A DNA stretch of 64,000 bases from Lewinellaceae bacterium (GTDB lineage: Bacteria > Bacteroidota > Bacteroidia > Chitinophagales > Saprospiraceae), in the NCBI GenBank assembly GCA_020636355.1, contig JACJYB010000007.1, positions 239,815 to 303,814 of the forward strand. Direction: 5' to 3'. The notes beneath the pieces were generated by a model that worked only from the letters and a program-made list of their open reading frames with translations, was not told the origin of the DNA and ran no database searches. Numbering within the stretch: the first letter of the stretch is position 1; the number at the start of each line of letters is the position of its first letter. Position numbers and translations under genes: made by a program. Below, in pieces: positions 16,851 to 25,960 of the stretch.

Positions 16851-17363
16851 ATGAGATCAATGATGATGCTGACAGCCATCCTGCTGACCCTGACTGCATA
16901 CAGTCAAAAATTTCTGCAGATCGAAAAATACGGATCGCCCAAAACCACCAAATTCTACCCGGGCGATGACCTCGTGTTTCAGCTTGGAGATGATACCTGG
17001 ATCACCCGAACCATCCTTGACGTCAATGCTGACCGTGGAACGATCCTGATTGAAGATGTTAGTTCCGGCGTTCCTATGCACCTGGATGTACAGGAAATAA
17101 CCAATGTCAAGCTGGGATCCAAAGGTAAAATCTGGCGGATCGTCGGTAAAACCCTGATGGCAGGAGGTGCAAATATTGCGATCAGCTCTTTGTTTTTAGC
17201 CCGGTCCAATATCATTCCGCCGATAAAGGATTATCCGCAGCCTTACATTTATGGGGCGGGTAATTTTCTGTTAGGCCTTGGTATTGATCAGCTGCTGGGT
17301 AAGCCGGTCTATAAGATGGGGAGAAGGTACCACTTACGGGTGCTTGATCTGACGATCTATTAA
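16851..17363 (+). CDS. Exported protein of unknown function
   Basis: 170 residues, not recognised. A signal peptide is likely (MMMLTAILLTLTAYSQ, cut after AYSQ), followed by a beta-rich region with YPGDDLVFQLGDDTWITRTILDVNADRGTI-like strands and then a glycine-rich, mildly hydrophobic segment (GGANIAISSLFLARSNIIPP). Similar small exported proteins are common in Bacteroidota. It begins 5 bases after rnpA and its last 30 bases overlap the convergent aroQ gene in another frame. Confidence 0.7.
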   Translation: MRSMMMLTAILLTLTAYSQKFLQIEKYGSPKTTKFYPGDDLVFQLGDDTWITRTILDVNADRGTILIEDVSSGVPMHLDVQEITNVKLGSKGKIWRIVGKTLMAGGANIAISSLFLARSNIIPPIKDYPQPYIYGAGNFLLGLGIDQLLGKPVYKMGRRYHLRVLDLTIY

Positions 17364-17768
17364 CATTTGAATGGCTTGTGCATAACCTTCGAGCCCTTTA
17401 CCGCTGATCTGTGCAATGCAATAGGGCTGCATGTACGAGTGATGACGGAATTTTTCCCGCTGATGGATATCTGAAATATGGACCTCAACAACCGGCGAAG
17501 AGATGGCTGCAATCGCATCGGCCAAAGCGATGGATGTATGGGTATAGGCGCCGGCATTAAATACAATGCCCGCCCAGGAAAATCCTACCCGGTGTAATTC
17601 GTCCAGCAGATCCCCTTCGTGATTGGATTGGAAATAAACCAATTCAACCTGTGGAAACCGGGCTTGCAGTTCGTGGAAAAACGCCTCGAATGTTCTTGAA
17701 CCGTAGATATGCGGCTCACGTTTGCCCAACAGGTTTAAATTAGGTCCGTTAAGAATTAGGATATTCAT
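17334..17768 (-). CDS. aroQ: 3-dehydroquinate dehydratase, type II
   Basis: 144 residues from the ATG at 17768, the typical length; an upstream start adding 12 residues is rejected because the family begins at ILILNGPNLNLLG. It dehydrates 3-dehydroquinate in the shikimate pathway. Catalytic Tyr lies in EPHIYG, the Asn/Ala loop is NAGAYTHTSIAL, and catalytic His is in VEVHISD, followed by the Arg in REKFRHHSY. Its 3' end overlaps the convergent upstream gene by 30 bases. Confidence 0.96.
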   Translation of the reverse strand: MNILILNGPNLNLLGKREPHIYGSRTFEAFFHELQARFPQVELVYFQSNHEGDLLDELHRVGFSWAGIVFNAGAYTHTSIALADAIAAISSPVVEVHISDIHQREKFRHHSYMQPYCIAQISGKGLEGYAQAIQMLIDRQIKHP

Positions 17769-17893
17769 GCAGGTGAAACATTCTGGTTTAATGGATCCAG
17801 CCAAATGGAAGCGCTAAAGATACGTGAAAGAGACGATCATCCATTGGTCCGCGGATAAAAGCAGTCAATTTATCCTGTGGGGTGCTAAAATCG

Positions 17894-20092
17894 TTAATTG
17901 GCCATCTCTGACAGAAACTTTAGTCGCACCAGTTGAATTTCTTCAAGGGTGATGTCATCATCCTGCAGCTCTGAATATGCTTCATCAACAGAGTCATTAA
18001 CAGACTCCATAAAGTAATCGTAGATGGTCTCAATATTGTATTCATCCAGATTCTCTTCGAGATAATAGTCCAGGTCCAGCTTGGTTCCGGAAGAAACAAT
18101 GGCATCCAGTTCACGGTACAATTCTTCTATTGAAAGTTGATTGCTGGAGGCGATGTCTTCCAGGGGTAATTTTCGGTCGATACCCTGGATTATAGCCACT
18201 TTACTTTTGGATTTATTGGCTACTTGTTTGACCACAAAATCGGTAGGTCGTTCAATGTCATTTTCTTCAACATAGCGCTGGATCAACTCTATGAATGACT
18301 TGCCGTAGCGTTGGGCTTTACCAAGACTTACCCCCTGGATTTTACTCATGTCATCCATGGTGATCGGATATTGGGTGGCCATGTCTTCGAGGGAAGGGTC
18401 CTGGAAGATGACGTAAGGGGGTACATTTTTGGATTTTGCCAGGGACTTGCGCAGATCCTTTAACATTTGTACCAGCGCGGTATCCAGTGCTGCGGAACGC
18501 GGACTACTCTCATGTTCTTGATGATCGGCATCGCTGTAAACATGGTTGATTGGGATCTTAAGCGACACCGGATGTTTGATGAACGATCTGCCTGCATCGG
18601 TGAGCTTAAGCAATCCGTAGTTTTCAATATCCTTGAGGAGCAGGTCCTGCAATAAGCCATGCCGGAAGATGGAGTGCCAGTACGCCTCGTCATTGGTTTT
18701 GCCAGCACCGAAATATTGTTTTTCATCAAAACGGAAATTCTTAATCTCCTGGGTTTCTTTCCCGGTGATGAAATCCACCAGCAGCTTCACACCATAGTTT
18801 TCGTTCAACTCGAGGATGGCTTGTAGCGCCTTCACCATATCGGTTTTAACCTCAACTTTTTCCTTGGGATGCCGGCAGTTGTCGCACATGGCATCGCAGT
18901 CCTGTTCGGCAAAATGTTCTCCAAAGTAATGCAGCAGAAACTTGCGTCGGCAGGTGGCAGTCTCTGCATATGCGATGACCTCATTCAGAAGTTGAGAGCC
19001 CATTTCCCGCTCGGCAGCTGTTTTGTCGCGCAGGAATTTTTCCAGGATCAGGATGTCTTTGTACGAATAAAATGCCAGACAATGTCCTTCCATGCCGTCC
19101 CGTCCGGCCCGTCCGGTTTCCTGGTAATAGTTTTCGATGCTTTTTGGTATATCAAAATGGATCACGAAACGAACATCGGGTTTATCGATTCCCATCCCAA
19201 AAGCAATGGTGGCGCAGATGACATCGATGTCTTCCATTAGGAAAGCATCCTGAACATTTGCCCGCACTTTAGCTTCCAGGCCGGCGTGATATGGAGCTGC
19301 TTTTATCCCGTTAACAGAGAGCGCTTCAGCCAGTTCTTCCGTGGTCTTCCGGGCCTGAGCGTAAATGATGCCGGATTCGTTTTTGTGCTCACTGATGAAC
19401 TGGACGATTTGTTTGATGGTCTGGGCCTTATTCAGTTTCGGGCGCAGTTCGTAATAAAGGTTTTCGCGATTGAAAGAGGAGACAAAAGTCTTTACCTCTA
19501 GCATATCGAGGTTTTTAATGATGTCGCTGCGCACTTTCGGGGTAGCGGTAGCTGTCAGCGCAATTACCGGGGTATTATCACCGATGGCATCGATCATTTC
19601 CCGGATCCGGCGATATTCCGGACGGAAATCATGACCCCATTCCGAAATACAGTGTGCCTCGTCTACGGCGATCAGGCTGATCGATACATTCTGAAAGAAC
19701 TGAATGTTTTCATCTTTGGTCAGGGTTTCCGGAGCGACGTACAGCAGTTTGGTTTTCCCGTTGCTGATGTCCTCCTTAACTTCATTTATCTGTTTTTTGG
19801 TTAGCGATGAATTCAGGAAATGGGCAACGTGGTCGCTCTCACTGTATCCCCGGAGTGCGTCAACCTGATTCTTCATCAGTGCAATAAGCGGAGAAATAAT
19901 GATCGCAGTGCCTGGCATGATAAGAGCGGGTAATTGGTAACAGAGCGATTTGCCACCTCCGGTTGGCATCAATACAAAGGTATCGTTACCAGAGAGAACA
20001 CTACGGATTATGGATTCCTGATTTCCTTTAAATTGATCAAAACCAAAGTGGGTTTGCAGTGACTCGTGTAAAGAGATTTCGGACACTTGCAT
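17894..20092 (-). CDS. recQ: ATP-dependent DNA helicase RecQ
   Basis: 732 residues. Superfamily 2 DNA helicase, 3'-5', for repair and recombination intermediates. Walker A is in LMPTGGGKSLCYQLPAL (about 40-56), the DEAH box in LIAVDEAHCISEWGHDF, and motif VI in QETGRAGRDG. The RecQ zinc site is visible as CRRKFLL...DCDAMCDNCRHP. A winged-helix RQC segment follows, then an HRDC domain (PPYVIFQDPSLEDMATQYP). About 100 acidic residues after the HRDC, ending LVRLKFLSEMAN, make it longer than E. coli RecQ (about 610). It is divergent from kdsD. Confidence 0.95.
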   Translation of the reverse strand: MQVSEISLHESLQTHFGFDQFKGNQESIIRSVLSGNDTFVLMPTGGGKSLCYQLPALIMPGTAIIISPLIALMKNQVDALRGYSESDHVAHFLNSSLTKKQINEVKEDISNGKTKLLYVAPETLTKDENIQFFQNVSISLIAVDEAHCISEWGHDFRPEYRRIREMIDAIGDNTPVIALTATATPKVRSDIIKNLDMLEVKTFVSSFNRENLYYELRPKLNKAQTIKQIVQFISEHKNESGIIYAQARKTTEELAEALSVNGIKAAPYHAGLEAKVRANVQDAFLMEDIDVICATIAFGMGIDKPDVRFVIHFDIPKSIENYYQETGRAGRDGMEGHCLAFYSYKDILILEKFLRDKTAAEREMGSQLLNEVIAYAETATCRRKFLLHYFGEHFAEQDCDAMCDNCRHPKEKVEVKTDMVKALQAILELNENYGVKLLVDFITGKETQEIKNFRFDEKQYFGAGKTNDEAYWHSIFRHGLLQDLLLKDIENYGLLKLTDAGRSFIKHPVSLKIPINHVYSDADHQEHESSPRSAALDTALVQMLKDLRKSLAKSKNVPPYVIFQDPSLEDMATQYPITMDDMSKIQGVSLGKAQRYGKSFIELIQRYVEENDIERPTDFVVKQVANKSKSKVAIIQGIDRKLPLEDIASSNQLSIEELYRELDAIVSSGTKLDLDYYLEENLDEYNIETIYDYFMESVNDSVDEAYSELQDDDITLEEIQLVRLKFLSEMAN

Positions 20093-20290
20093 TGCGTCTT
20101 ATATTGTTTTTTGAACCAAATACATTCTCGAATTTCCTAATTTTCAGCAAGGGTATTACCTACATAAGGTACGTAAAAAAAGCGGCTGCGCTTGAAATGT
20201 TTTCATTTATTTTGCAGCATTTAGGTCTTGATTGAGTTCTTCTTGGAAAGGGAGGTCCTTTTAAAAAGGCTACGAAGATACCAACAAATT

Positions 20291-21259
20291 GTGAATAATT
20301 CAAACAGAATTTTAGAGGTTGCATCCCGTACCATTGGAATTGAAGCGGAGGCTGTTCAATCCCTGCAATCGGCTCTTAATCAGGATTTTATTCTTGCCGT
20401 AGAACATTTGTTTCAAAGCCCGGGCCGCATCGTAGTTACAGGTATCGGTAAGAGTGCAATCATTGGCCAAAAATGGGTGGCAACCTTTAATTCGACCGGA
20501 ACCCCATCCCTCTTTATGCATGGCGCTGACGCCATTCACGGAGACCTCGGTATGATCCAGCCGGAGGATACGCTGATCGTTTTATCCAAGAGCGGAGAGA
20601 CGCCTGAGTTACGGGTATTGATACCGTTGATCAAGGATTTTGGTAACGTACTCATCGGGGTAGTAGCCAACCCTGATTCTTACCTGGCCCGGCAATCCAG
20701 TTTTGTCATTCACACCCCGGTAGACCGGGAAGCGGAACCGAATAACCTGGCACCAACGACCAGCACCACGGCACAATTGGTGATCGGAGATGCCATTGCC
20801 ACCAGTCTTTTAGCCCTGCGTAATTTTACTCCGGAACACTTTGCCCGCTTTCATCCCGGAGGTACTTTAGGAAAGCAATTGTATCTGCGGGTAAAAGACC
20901 TGATGATCCGGCACGAGAAGCCCGCAGTAAGTGCTGATGCTACCCTGCAACAGGTCATCGTCGAAATGACATCGAAACGGGTCGGTGCTACGGCAGTCAC
21001 GGACAACAACGGACGATTACAAGGGATCATTACCGATGGCGATCTGCGGCGCATGCTGAGTCGATCTCAGGATTTGTCCGGGTGGGATGCAGGCACGATG
21101 ATGACCCGGGCACCCAAAACCATTGCGGCCACCGCATTGGCCGTAGATGCCCTTGCGCTCATGCGCAATAACAGCATTACCCAACTGATCGTAATTGATG
21201 TGGATGATTATGTTGGGATCATTCATCTTCACGATATTCTGCAAGAAGGCATTTTATAA
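20291..21259 (+). CDS. kdsD: Arabinose-5-phosphate isomerase, KpsF/GutQ/KdsD family
   Basis: 322 residues from a GTG at 20291, which matches family length. An upstream in-frame TTG at 20228 would add 21 basic residues not seen in relatives, and no ATG is available. It converts ribulose-5-phosphate to arabinose-5-phosphate for Kdo synthesis. The SIS domain carries VTGIGKSAIIGQK, GDLGMIQPEDTLIVLSKSGET and APTTSTTAQLVIGDA; two CBS domains follow (LQQVIVEMTSKRVGATAVTD and ALALMRNNSITQLIVID). LpxH in the same window also serves lipid A assembly but is not linked. A rhomboid gene follows after 14 bases. Confidence 0.93.
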   Translation: MNNSNRILEVASRTIGIEAEAVQSLQSALNQDFILAVEHLFQSPGRIVVTGIGKSAIIGQKWVATFNSTGTPSLFMHGADAIHGDLGMIQPEDTLIVLSKSGETPELRVLIPLIKDFGNVLIGVVANPDSYLARQSSFVIHTPVDREAEPNNLAPTTSTTAQLVIGDAIATSLLALRNFTPEHFARFHPGGTLGKQLYLRVKDLMIRHEKPAVSADATLQQVIVEMTSKRVGATAVTDNNGRLQGIITDGDLRRMLSRSQDLSGWDAGTMMTRAPKTIAATALAVDALALMRNNSITQLIVIDVDDYVGIIHLHDILQEGIL

Positions 21260-21273
21260 CGAATCGGCTGGTT

Positions 21274-21948
21274 ATGATTTTTCCTATAGGCGATGATCAG
21301 GTAAAAGGCGGAGCACGCCCCGTAGTATCTTATACCTTGATCCTCTTAAATTTTCTGGTGTTTTTCTTCCAGATTTCACTTACTCCGGATCAACTGCAGC
21401 AATTGGTTTTCGAATACGGAACGACACCGAATGCCATATTGCAAGGGCAGGATCTGATGACCTTGTTCACCAGCATGTTTTTACATGGTGGATGGATGCA
21501 TCTGCTGGGCAATATGTTGTTCCTGTGGATTTTTGCAGATAACATCGAAGCGGTTGTCGGCTCCGGATTGTTCCTGCTTTTCTACCTCGCTGGCGGCATG
21601 GTCGCTTCCGGGGTACACGTTTTGGTGAATCCGGGCAGCACGGTTCCGTCTATCGGAGCTTCAGGGGCCATCTCGGCAGTCATGGGAGCCTACCTGGTGA
21701 TGTTTCCGGTGAGCCGGATTAAAGTGTTGATCCTGATCTTTTTCCGCTCTATCTACATACCGGCCATGGTATTCCTTGGCTTCTGGATCATCCAGCAACT
21801 GGTAAGCGGATATTATTCCATGGGCGTAGCCGCAGAGGAGACCGGGGTCGCCTGGTGGGCTCATATCGGCGGATTTGCCTTTGGACTGCTGTGTGGCTGG
21901 TATTTCAGGAAGCGGTACCGTTCAGACCGGTACGTTCTGCGCGCCTAA
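21274..21948 (+). CDS. Rhomboid-family intramembrane serine protease
   Basis: 224 residues, six membrane segments. Catalytic Ser in SIGASGAISAVMGAY (about residues 129-143) and catalytic His in WWAHIGGFAFG near the C-terminus; FLHGGWMHLLGNMLFLWIF gives the conserved His/Asn of the oxyanion region. It cleaves membrane helices; substrates are unknown. It probably shares transcription with kdsD and ends at a strong terminator. Confidence 0.93.
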   Translation: MIFPIGDDQVKGGARPVVSYTLILLNFLVFFFQISLTPDQLQQLVFEYGTTPNAILQGQDLMTLFTSMFLHGGWMHLLGNMLFLWIFADNIEAVVGSGLFLLFYLAGGMVASGVHVLVNPGSTVPSIGASGAISAVMGAYLVMFPVSRIKVLILIFFRSIYIPAMVFLGFWIIQQLVSGYYSMGVAAEETGVAWWAHIGGFAFGLLCGWYFRKRYRSDRYVLRA

Positions 21949-21973
21949 GAAACATCCCAAGCCAAGTCATGAT

Positions 21974-22010
21974 AAAAAAAGGACCGTATTAGCAATACGG
22001 TCCTTTTTTT
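21974..22010. terminator. Perfect bidirectional intrinsic terminator
   Basis: A7 (21974-21980), then GGACCGTATT (21981-21990), loop AGC, AATACGGTCC (21994-22003), then T7 (22004-22010). The 10-bp stem has no mismatch and the A and T tracts extend the pairing. It lies between the convergent rhomboid and Gfo/Idh genes and can end transcripts from both. Confidence 0.92.
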
Positions 22011-22023
22011 ACTTTCTTAAAGA

Positions 22024-23334
22024 TCAGATCACTTCGGTACTTCCTGGCATGGGGATTGGATAAAATCCTTCCTCATTAGGCAGAACCGGTGGATTGGCAT
22101 CCCAGGCATATTCTTTTGGCATAATGCTAATCTTGGAATTCAGTGCTTCGTCCCATTTGATCATTTTGCCGGAGTAGGTCGCCATCCGTCCCAGAATCGC
22201 CGTCATCGTACTGGTTGCACCGTACGCTGCATTATCAAATTTATATTCTCCTTTCGCAATGGCGTCAAACAACAGATCGTGCTCCACCTGATAGGGATTG
22301 GGATCATTTTTGGCATCGTATTTCAGTATGGACTTGCCGTTATATCCCATCACACTTCCTTCTCCAAAATCAACGGTGCCTTTGGTACCAACCAGTTTTT
22401 CATTGACCTCATCCCAGCAATTTTTGATGTGCCGGCATTGACTATTCATGATGGTTCCGTCCGCATAGGTAAACTCGACATAGTGGTGATCGTAAATCTC
22501 CCCATATTCTTTGCCGGTGCGGACCTGGCGGCCACCCATCCCTTGTGCGGAAACCGGTGTGGCTTGTTTGGCCCAGTTAATCACGTCGATGTTGTGAATG
22601 TGTTGCTCGTTGATGTGATCCCCGCAAAGCCAATTGAAATAGTACCAGTTACGCATCTGGTATTCCATTTCTGTTTGCCCGGCTACCCGTGGACGAACCC
22701 ATACTCCGGCGCTATTCCAGTAAGCCTGAGCGGATGTTATATCTCCGATCTTTCCATCGTGGACAAGATCCATGATCTTCGTGTATTTGGCTTGGTAGTG
22801 GCGCTGAAGACCGACGACAACATTCAATTTCTTTTGCTTGGCAATAGCGGCTGTTTCCAGCACTTTACGGACGCCGGGAGCATCGGTAGCTACCGGTTTT
22901 TCCATAAATACATGTTTATTCTGCGCGATGGCTTCGGCAAAATGAATGGGCCGGAATCCGGGAGGTGTTGCCAGGATAACGACGTCGGCATGCTGTATGG
23001 CATGCAGGTAACCATCAAAACCAACATACTGGCGGTCTTTGGGTACATCCACCTTATCCTTGCCGACTTCATTGATGATGTTGGTAAGGCTGGCTTCCAG
23101 ATTATCTTTAAAAGCATCAGCCATGGCAACCAGTTTGACGTTTTGTTTGGTGCTCAGGGCCTGACTAGCTGCGCCGGTGCCCCGGCCACCACAGCCAACC
23201 AATGCGATTTTGATGGTGTCATCAACGCTGTTAAAAAATCCGGCTGCTCTGGAGATAAACGGACTGATGACCACTCCGGTACCGGCAAGTGCGCTGCGTT
23301 CTACGAATGAACGACGGTTTATTTTTCCTGACAT
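22024..23334 (-). CDS. Gfo/Idh/MocA-family oxidoreductase with Tat signal
   Basis: 436 residues. An N-terminal twin-arginine signal is clear (NRRSFVERSALAGTG), so the folded, cofactor-loaded enzyme is probably exported. The NAD(P) Rossmann motif is IALVGCGGRGTG (about 41-52), then VVILATPPGFRPIHF and VFMEKPVATD with the catalytic-dyad Lys-Pro of the family. GDHINEQHIHNIDVINW contains the second-domain histidine. These Tat-exported members are frequent in Bacteroidota and Planctomycetota and usually act on sugars or sugar derivatives; the substrate is unknown. Last gene of an apbE-yceI-SUMF1-Gfo/Idh run. Confidence 0.9.
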   Translation of the reverse strand: MSGKINRRSFVERSALAGTGVVISPFISRAAGFFNSVDDTIKIALVGCGGRGTGAASQALSTKQNVKLVAMADAFKDNLEASLTNIINEVGKDKVDVPKDRQYVGFDGYLHAIQHADVVILATPPGFRPIHFAEAIAQNKHVFMEKPVATDAPGVRKVLETAAIAKQKKLNVVVGLQRHYQAKYTKIMDLVHDGKIGDITSAQAYWNSAGVWVRPRVAGQTEMEYQMRNWYYFNWLCGDHINEQHIHNIDVINWAKQATPVSAQGMGGRQVRTGKEYGEIYDHHYVEFTYADGTIMNSQCRHIKNCWDEVNEKLVGTKGTVDFGEGSVMGYNGKSILKYDAKNDPNPYQVEHDLLFDAIAKGEYKFDNAAYGATSTMTAILGRMATYSGKMIKWDEALNSKISIMPKEYAWDANPPVLPNEEGFYPIPMPGSTEVI

Positions 23335-23436
23335 GATGTTTAATGTTTTTTCAAGTTAAAGGACAATGGACAGAAGAATATGGCATATTTTCGTCCACTC
23401 CCTAAGATACAAATCAATCCGATAAAGGCTGAATCA

Positions 23437-24393
23437 TTATCCGCCTAATACCATTTCCCAGAACGCTTTTTGTTCAGCCTGGCTGGGTTCGTTCATGGGC
23501 CGGATGATCCGGAATCCCACGAAAGGTGAATCAGTATTCCACCAAAAACTTTTAGGGATCTGGGGATCCCGTTTTTTCCACTGGAGATCCGATTCAATTC
23601 GGTTGCTGCTGCGCAAGGTGGCGGCGTCATCCTGATAGGAACCGCCCCGCACGGATCTGGGATGTAATGCTTTGGGCTTATACCACGGATCGGTTGCCTT
23701 ATCGGCAAAAGTGGTGTAAGCATCGGCCTGATACTGATCCAGGGTCCACTCCGCGACATTTCCGTACATATCATAGAGTCCCCAGGGATTGGGCTGACGG
23801 GTTGCCACGGGGTGTAGTTTTTGATCGCTATTGGCTGAATACCAGGCATAGTCAGCCAGCATTTTTGCTTTCTTGCCAAAGAAATAAGGCGTATTGGTTC
23901 CTGCCCGGCAGGCATATTCCCACTCTGCTTCCGTAGGGAGCCGATAAAACTTCCCGGTACGCTCCGACAGCCATTTGCAGAATTGCAAGGCGGCAAACTG
24001 GGTCATCCCACTGGCCGGATAATTGGAGCCGCCCATGCCGTGGCTGGGATCTTCGTAAGGTGGACTGGGACGGACGATCCCTTCTGTTCTCGGGGTGCCA
24101 TTGGCATCAACATCCTTTTCTTTATTTCGATAAACGTCATACAGATTGTGGCTGACTTCAGTAGTGCTCATCCAAAAGCCATCGATCATAATGGTTTTGT
24201 TGGGTAGCTCATCCGCCTCGTGCGCCTTGTCTTTAGGGGAAGCGCCAAGCAGAAAGCTGCCGGCAGGGATGGGCACCATGGTAAATGACACATCAGTGCC
24301 AACCAGTGTTTCCGTATAAGCATCGGCCGGCATCGGACCTTCCAATAGCGAAACCCCAACCAAAAGGGTAGGGAGCAAAAGAAATTTCATCAT
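23437..24393 (-). CDS. SUMF1/EgtB/PvdO-family protein without the formylglycine-generating cysteines
   Basis: 318 residues from the ATG at 24393, giving a clean signal peptide (KFLLLPTLLVGVSLLEG...ADA). The SUMF1 C-type-lectin-like fold is shown by PIPAGSFLLGA, ASGMTQFAALQFCKWLSERTGKFYRLPTEAEWEYACRAG, WGLYDMYGNVAEWTLDQY and SVRGGSYQDD. In true formylglycine-generating enzymes a Cys precedes the Arg after RGGS and another sits in GFRC; here these are LRSSNR and GFRII, so sulfatase activation is unlikely. No sulfatase gene is nearby. It lies between yceI and Gfo/Idh genes on the same strand. Confidence 0.88.
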   Translation of the reverse strand: MMKFLLLPTLLVGVSLLEGPMPADAYTETLVGTDVSFTMVPIPAGSFLLGASPKDKAHEADELPNKTIMIDGFWMSTTEVSHNLYDVYRNKEKDVDANGTPRTEGIVRPSPPYEDPSHGMGGSNYPASGMTQFAALQFCKWLSERTGKFYRLPTEAEWEYACRAGTNTPYFFGKKAKMLADYAWYSANSDQKLHPVATRQPNPWGLYDMYGNVAEWTLDQYQADAYTTFADKATDPWYKPKALHPRSVRGGSYQDDAATLRSSNRIESDLQWKKRDPQIPKSFWWNTDSPFVGFRIIRPMNEPSQAEQKAFWEMVLGG

Positions 24394-24418
24394 GTTTTTT
24401 GCATTTAAATTGAGTCGT

Positions 24419-24967
24419 CTAGTTTCCTTTAAATTCCAGGTTAACCTGTATGGATAAGTCGTCGCCACAGACGATTGAGCCAAACAGTGCCGATGGTGGT
24501 TCAATTTCAAATTGTGAAAATGAAAGCGGGATGGTTGCCTGATAATGGCCTTTGTGGTCGGATTGGCAGGTCACTTCAATGGTCCGGCTGACACCGCCCA
24601 CATTCAGACTTCCAGAGGCAATGATCTGGTTACCCATGGACTTGATTTGGGTGCTTTTGAACTGGACTCGAGGATGCGTGTCGTTGTTCAGGGCTTTTTT
24701 GATTTTATCATCCATGGTGACCCCACGGCCACCTGCCATGGTAGCCACACCAAAAGAAAGCTCTACCTCTTTGAGGTTATCGCCGTCCAGAACCAGCGTG
24801 CCTTGAACATCCGGCACCTGGACCGTCCAGTCATGGAGCGTGGAAGTGCCGTCTACATGAACCTGAGCCGTGTCCAATGCCCAGGAGTTTACTTGACTGT
24901 GTGCGCTAACGGTTCCTAGTAAGCTACTCGTCAGAACAAATAGAAAGGTTCGCATTTTATTGTTCAT
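24419..24967 (-). CDS. YceI-family periplasmic protein
   Basis: 182 residues from ATG 24967; ATG 24955 is equally possible. Signal peptide (RTFLFVLTSSLLGTVSAHS) then the YceI lipocalin-like beta barrel: WALDTAQVHVDGTSTLHDWTV, GVTMDDKIKKALN, PRVQFKSTQI and the closing SFSQFEIEPPSALFGSIVCGDDLSIQVNLEF. YceI proteins bind polyisoprenoid-type lipids. The 24967 start overlaps the end of apbE by 11 bases, which suggests one transcript. Confidence 0.88.
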   Translation of the reverse strand: MNNKMRTFLFVLTSSLLGTVSAHSQVNSWALDTAQVHVDGTSTLHDWTVQVPDVQGTLVLDGDNLKEVELSFGVATMAGGRGVTMDDKIKKALNNDTHPRVQFKSTQIKSMGNQIIASGSLNVGGVSRTIEVTCQSDHKGHYQATIPLSFSQFEIEPPSALFGSIVCGDDLSIQVNLEFKGN

Positions 24968-25940
24968 TTTTACAGTGAAGATACTCATTAAAATCCGGAG
25001 ATGCCAAGGTTAGTTGATCATCCGTCAACTGCCAAACCACCGGAAAGGTACGATTTCCTGCCCCGGCTCCCAGCACCGTCAAAGCGGACGCCCAGGCATC
25101 AGCGGAGGCCCCATTCCTTGCCAATACAAAGGCTGACCGGGCAGCAGTAATTCCCAATCCGGTTCTGGGATCGATGATGTGACTGTAACGCTTTCCACGG
25201 CGCTCGATGAATTGGTAGGTGCCACCAGATCCCGCCAGGGCCTGATTATTTAAAAAAAACTGGCAATCTCCTTCTTCAGTAAAACCAACCGCCCATCCCT
25301 TTTGTCCCGGGGGCGGATCCCCGGCAACCAGGTCGCCTCCGAGATCAATCATCGCACGGGTAAATCCCCGCTGGGCCAGAAAATGGATCAGGCAATCACC
25401 CAGGTAGCCTTTACCGATCCCTCCCAGGTCAATAGTCATATTTTTTTGGCCTTTGGCCATCCTGTTTCCTGCCGGATCCAAAAAGATTTGATCAAATCCA
25501 ACGGAACGTTTAAGCCGACGAACTTTGTACATTCTAAGCGGCTTGCCATTCTTTCGAATTTCGCGCCAGTAATCCACCAGGGGTTTTACCGTCGGATCAA
25601 ATGCGCCGGATGACAGCTGAAAAACGGAACGGGAGGCGGCCAGAATGTCCGTTAGCTCAGGGGATAGTGCAATGGTATCTTCCGTTTTTAGCCGGTTAAG
25701 GCGTGATAATTCGCTGTGTGGATCGTAATCACTGATAATAGCATTGATCCGGTCCAGTTCCTGGTACGCTTCCGCCAGAACCTGAACTCCTGCCAGCGAA
25801 TCGGTCGTGTACAGCACGATGCGAACCAGAGTGCCCAATTTGGGCCGATCGGATTCCAATCGGATCCAGTCTGGCGTTGATGAATGGCCGGCACTACATG
25901 CCAGGACTGCCGCGAAAATGATTACTTTTGAAAATATCAT
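24957..25940 (-). CDS. apbE: FAD:protein FMN transferase
   Basis: 327 residues. It attaches FMN covalently to Thr or Ser of flavoproteins such as NqrB/NqrC or RnfG. An N-terminal export signal ends in a possible lipobox (AAVLACSAG). Family motifs present: LGTLVRIVLY, DYDPHSELSRLN, GAFDPTVKPLVDYW, DLGGIGKGYLGD (FAD/Mg binding) and YSHIIDPRTG. First gene of the minus-strand run and divergent from the TIM-barrel gene, only 20 bases between starts. No obvious FMN acceptor protein is encoded here; the genes downstream are yceI, SUMF1-like and Gfo/Idh. Confidence 0.93.
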   Translation of the reverse strand: MIFSKVIIFAAVLACSAGHSSTPDWIRLESDRPKLGTLVRIVLYTTDSLAGVQVLAEAYQELDRINAIISDYDPHSELSRLNRLKTEDTIALSPELTDILAASRSVFQLSSGAFDPTVKPLVDYWREIRKNGKPLRMYKVRRLKRSVGFDQIFLDPAGNRMAKGQKNMTIDLGGIGKGYLGDCLIHFLAQRGFTRAMIDLGGDLVAGDPPPGQKGWAVGFTEEGDCQFFLNNQALAGSGGTYQFIERRGKRYSHIIDPRTGLGITAARSAFVLARNGASADAWASALTVLGAGAGNRTFPVVWQLTDDQLTLASPDFNEYLHCKNEQ

Positions 25941-25960
25941 CGTACAAAATAAAACAGGTC

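Noticed and set aside
22279..23310. 343-codon open frame on the plus strand
   Set aside because: Antisense to the Gfo/Idh gene, whose Rossmann motif and Tat signal are clear; the antisense product has no recognisable domain.
23437..24393. Active formylglycine-generating enzyme (sulfatase activator)
   Set aside because: The two cysteines required are replaced and no sulfatase is nearby.
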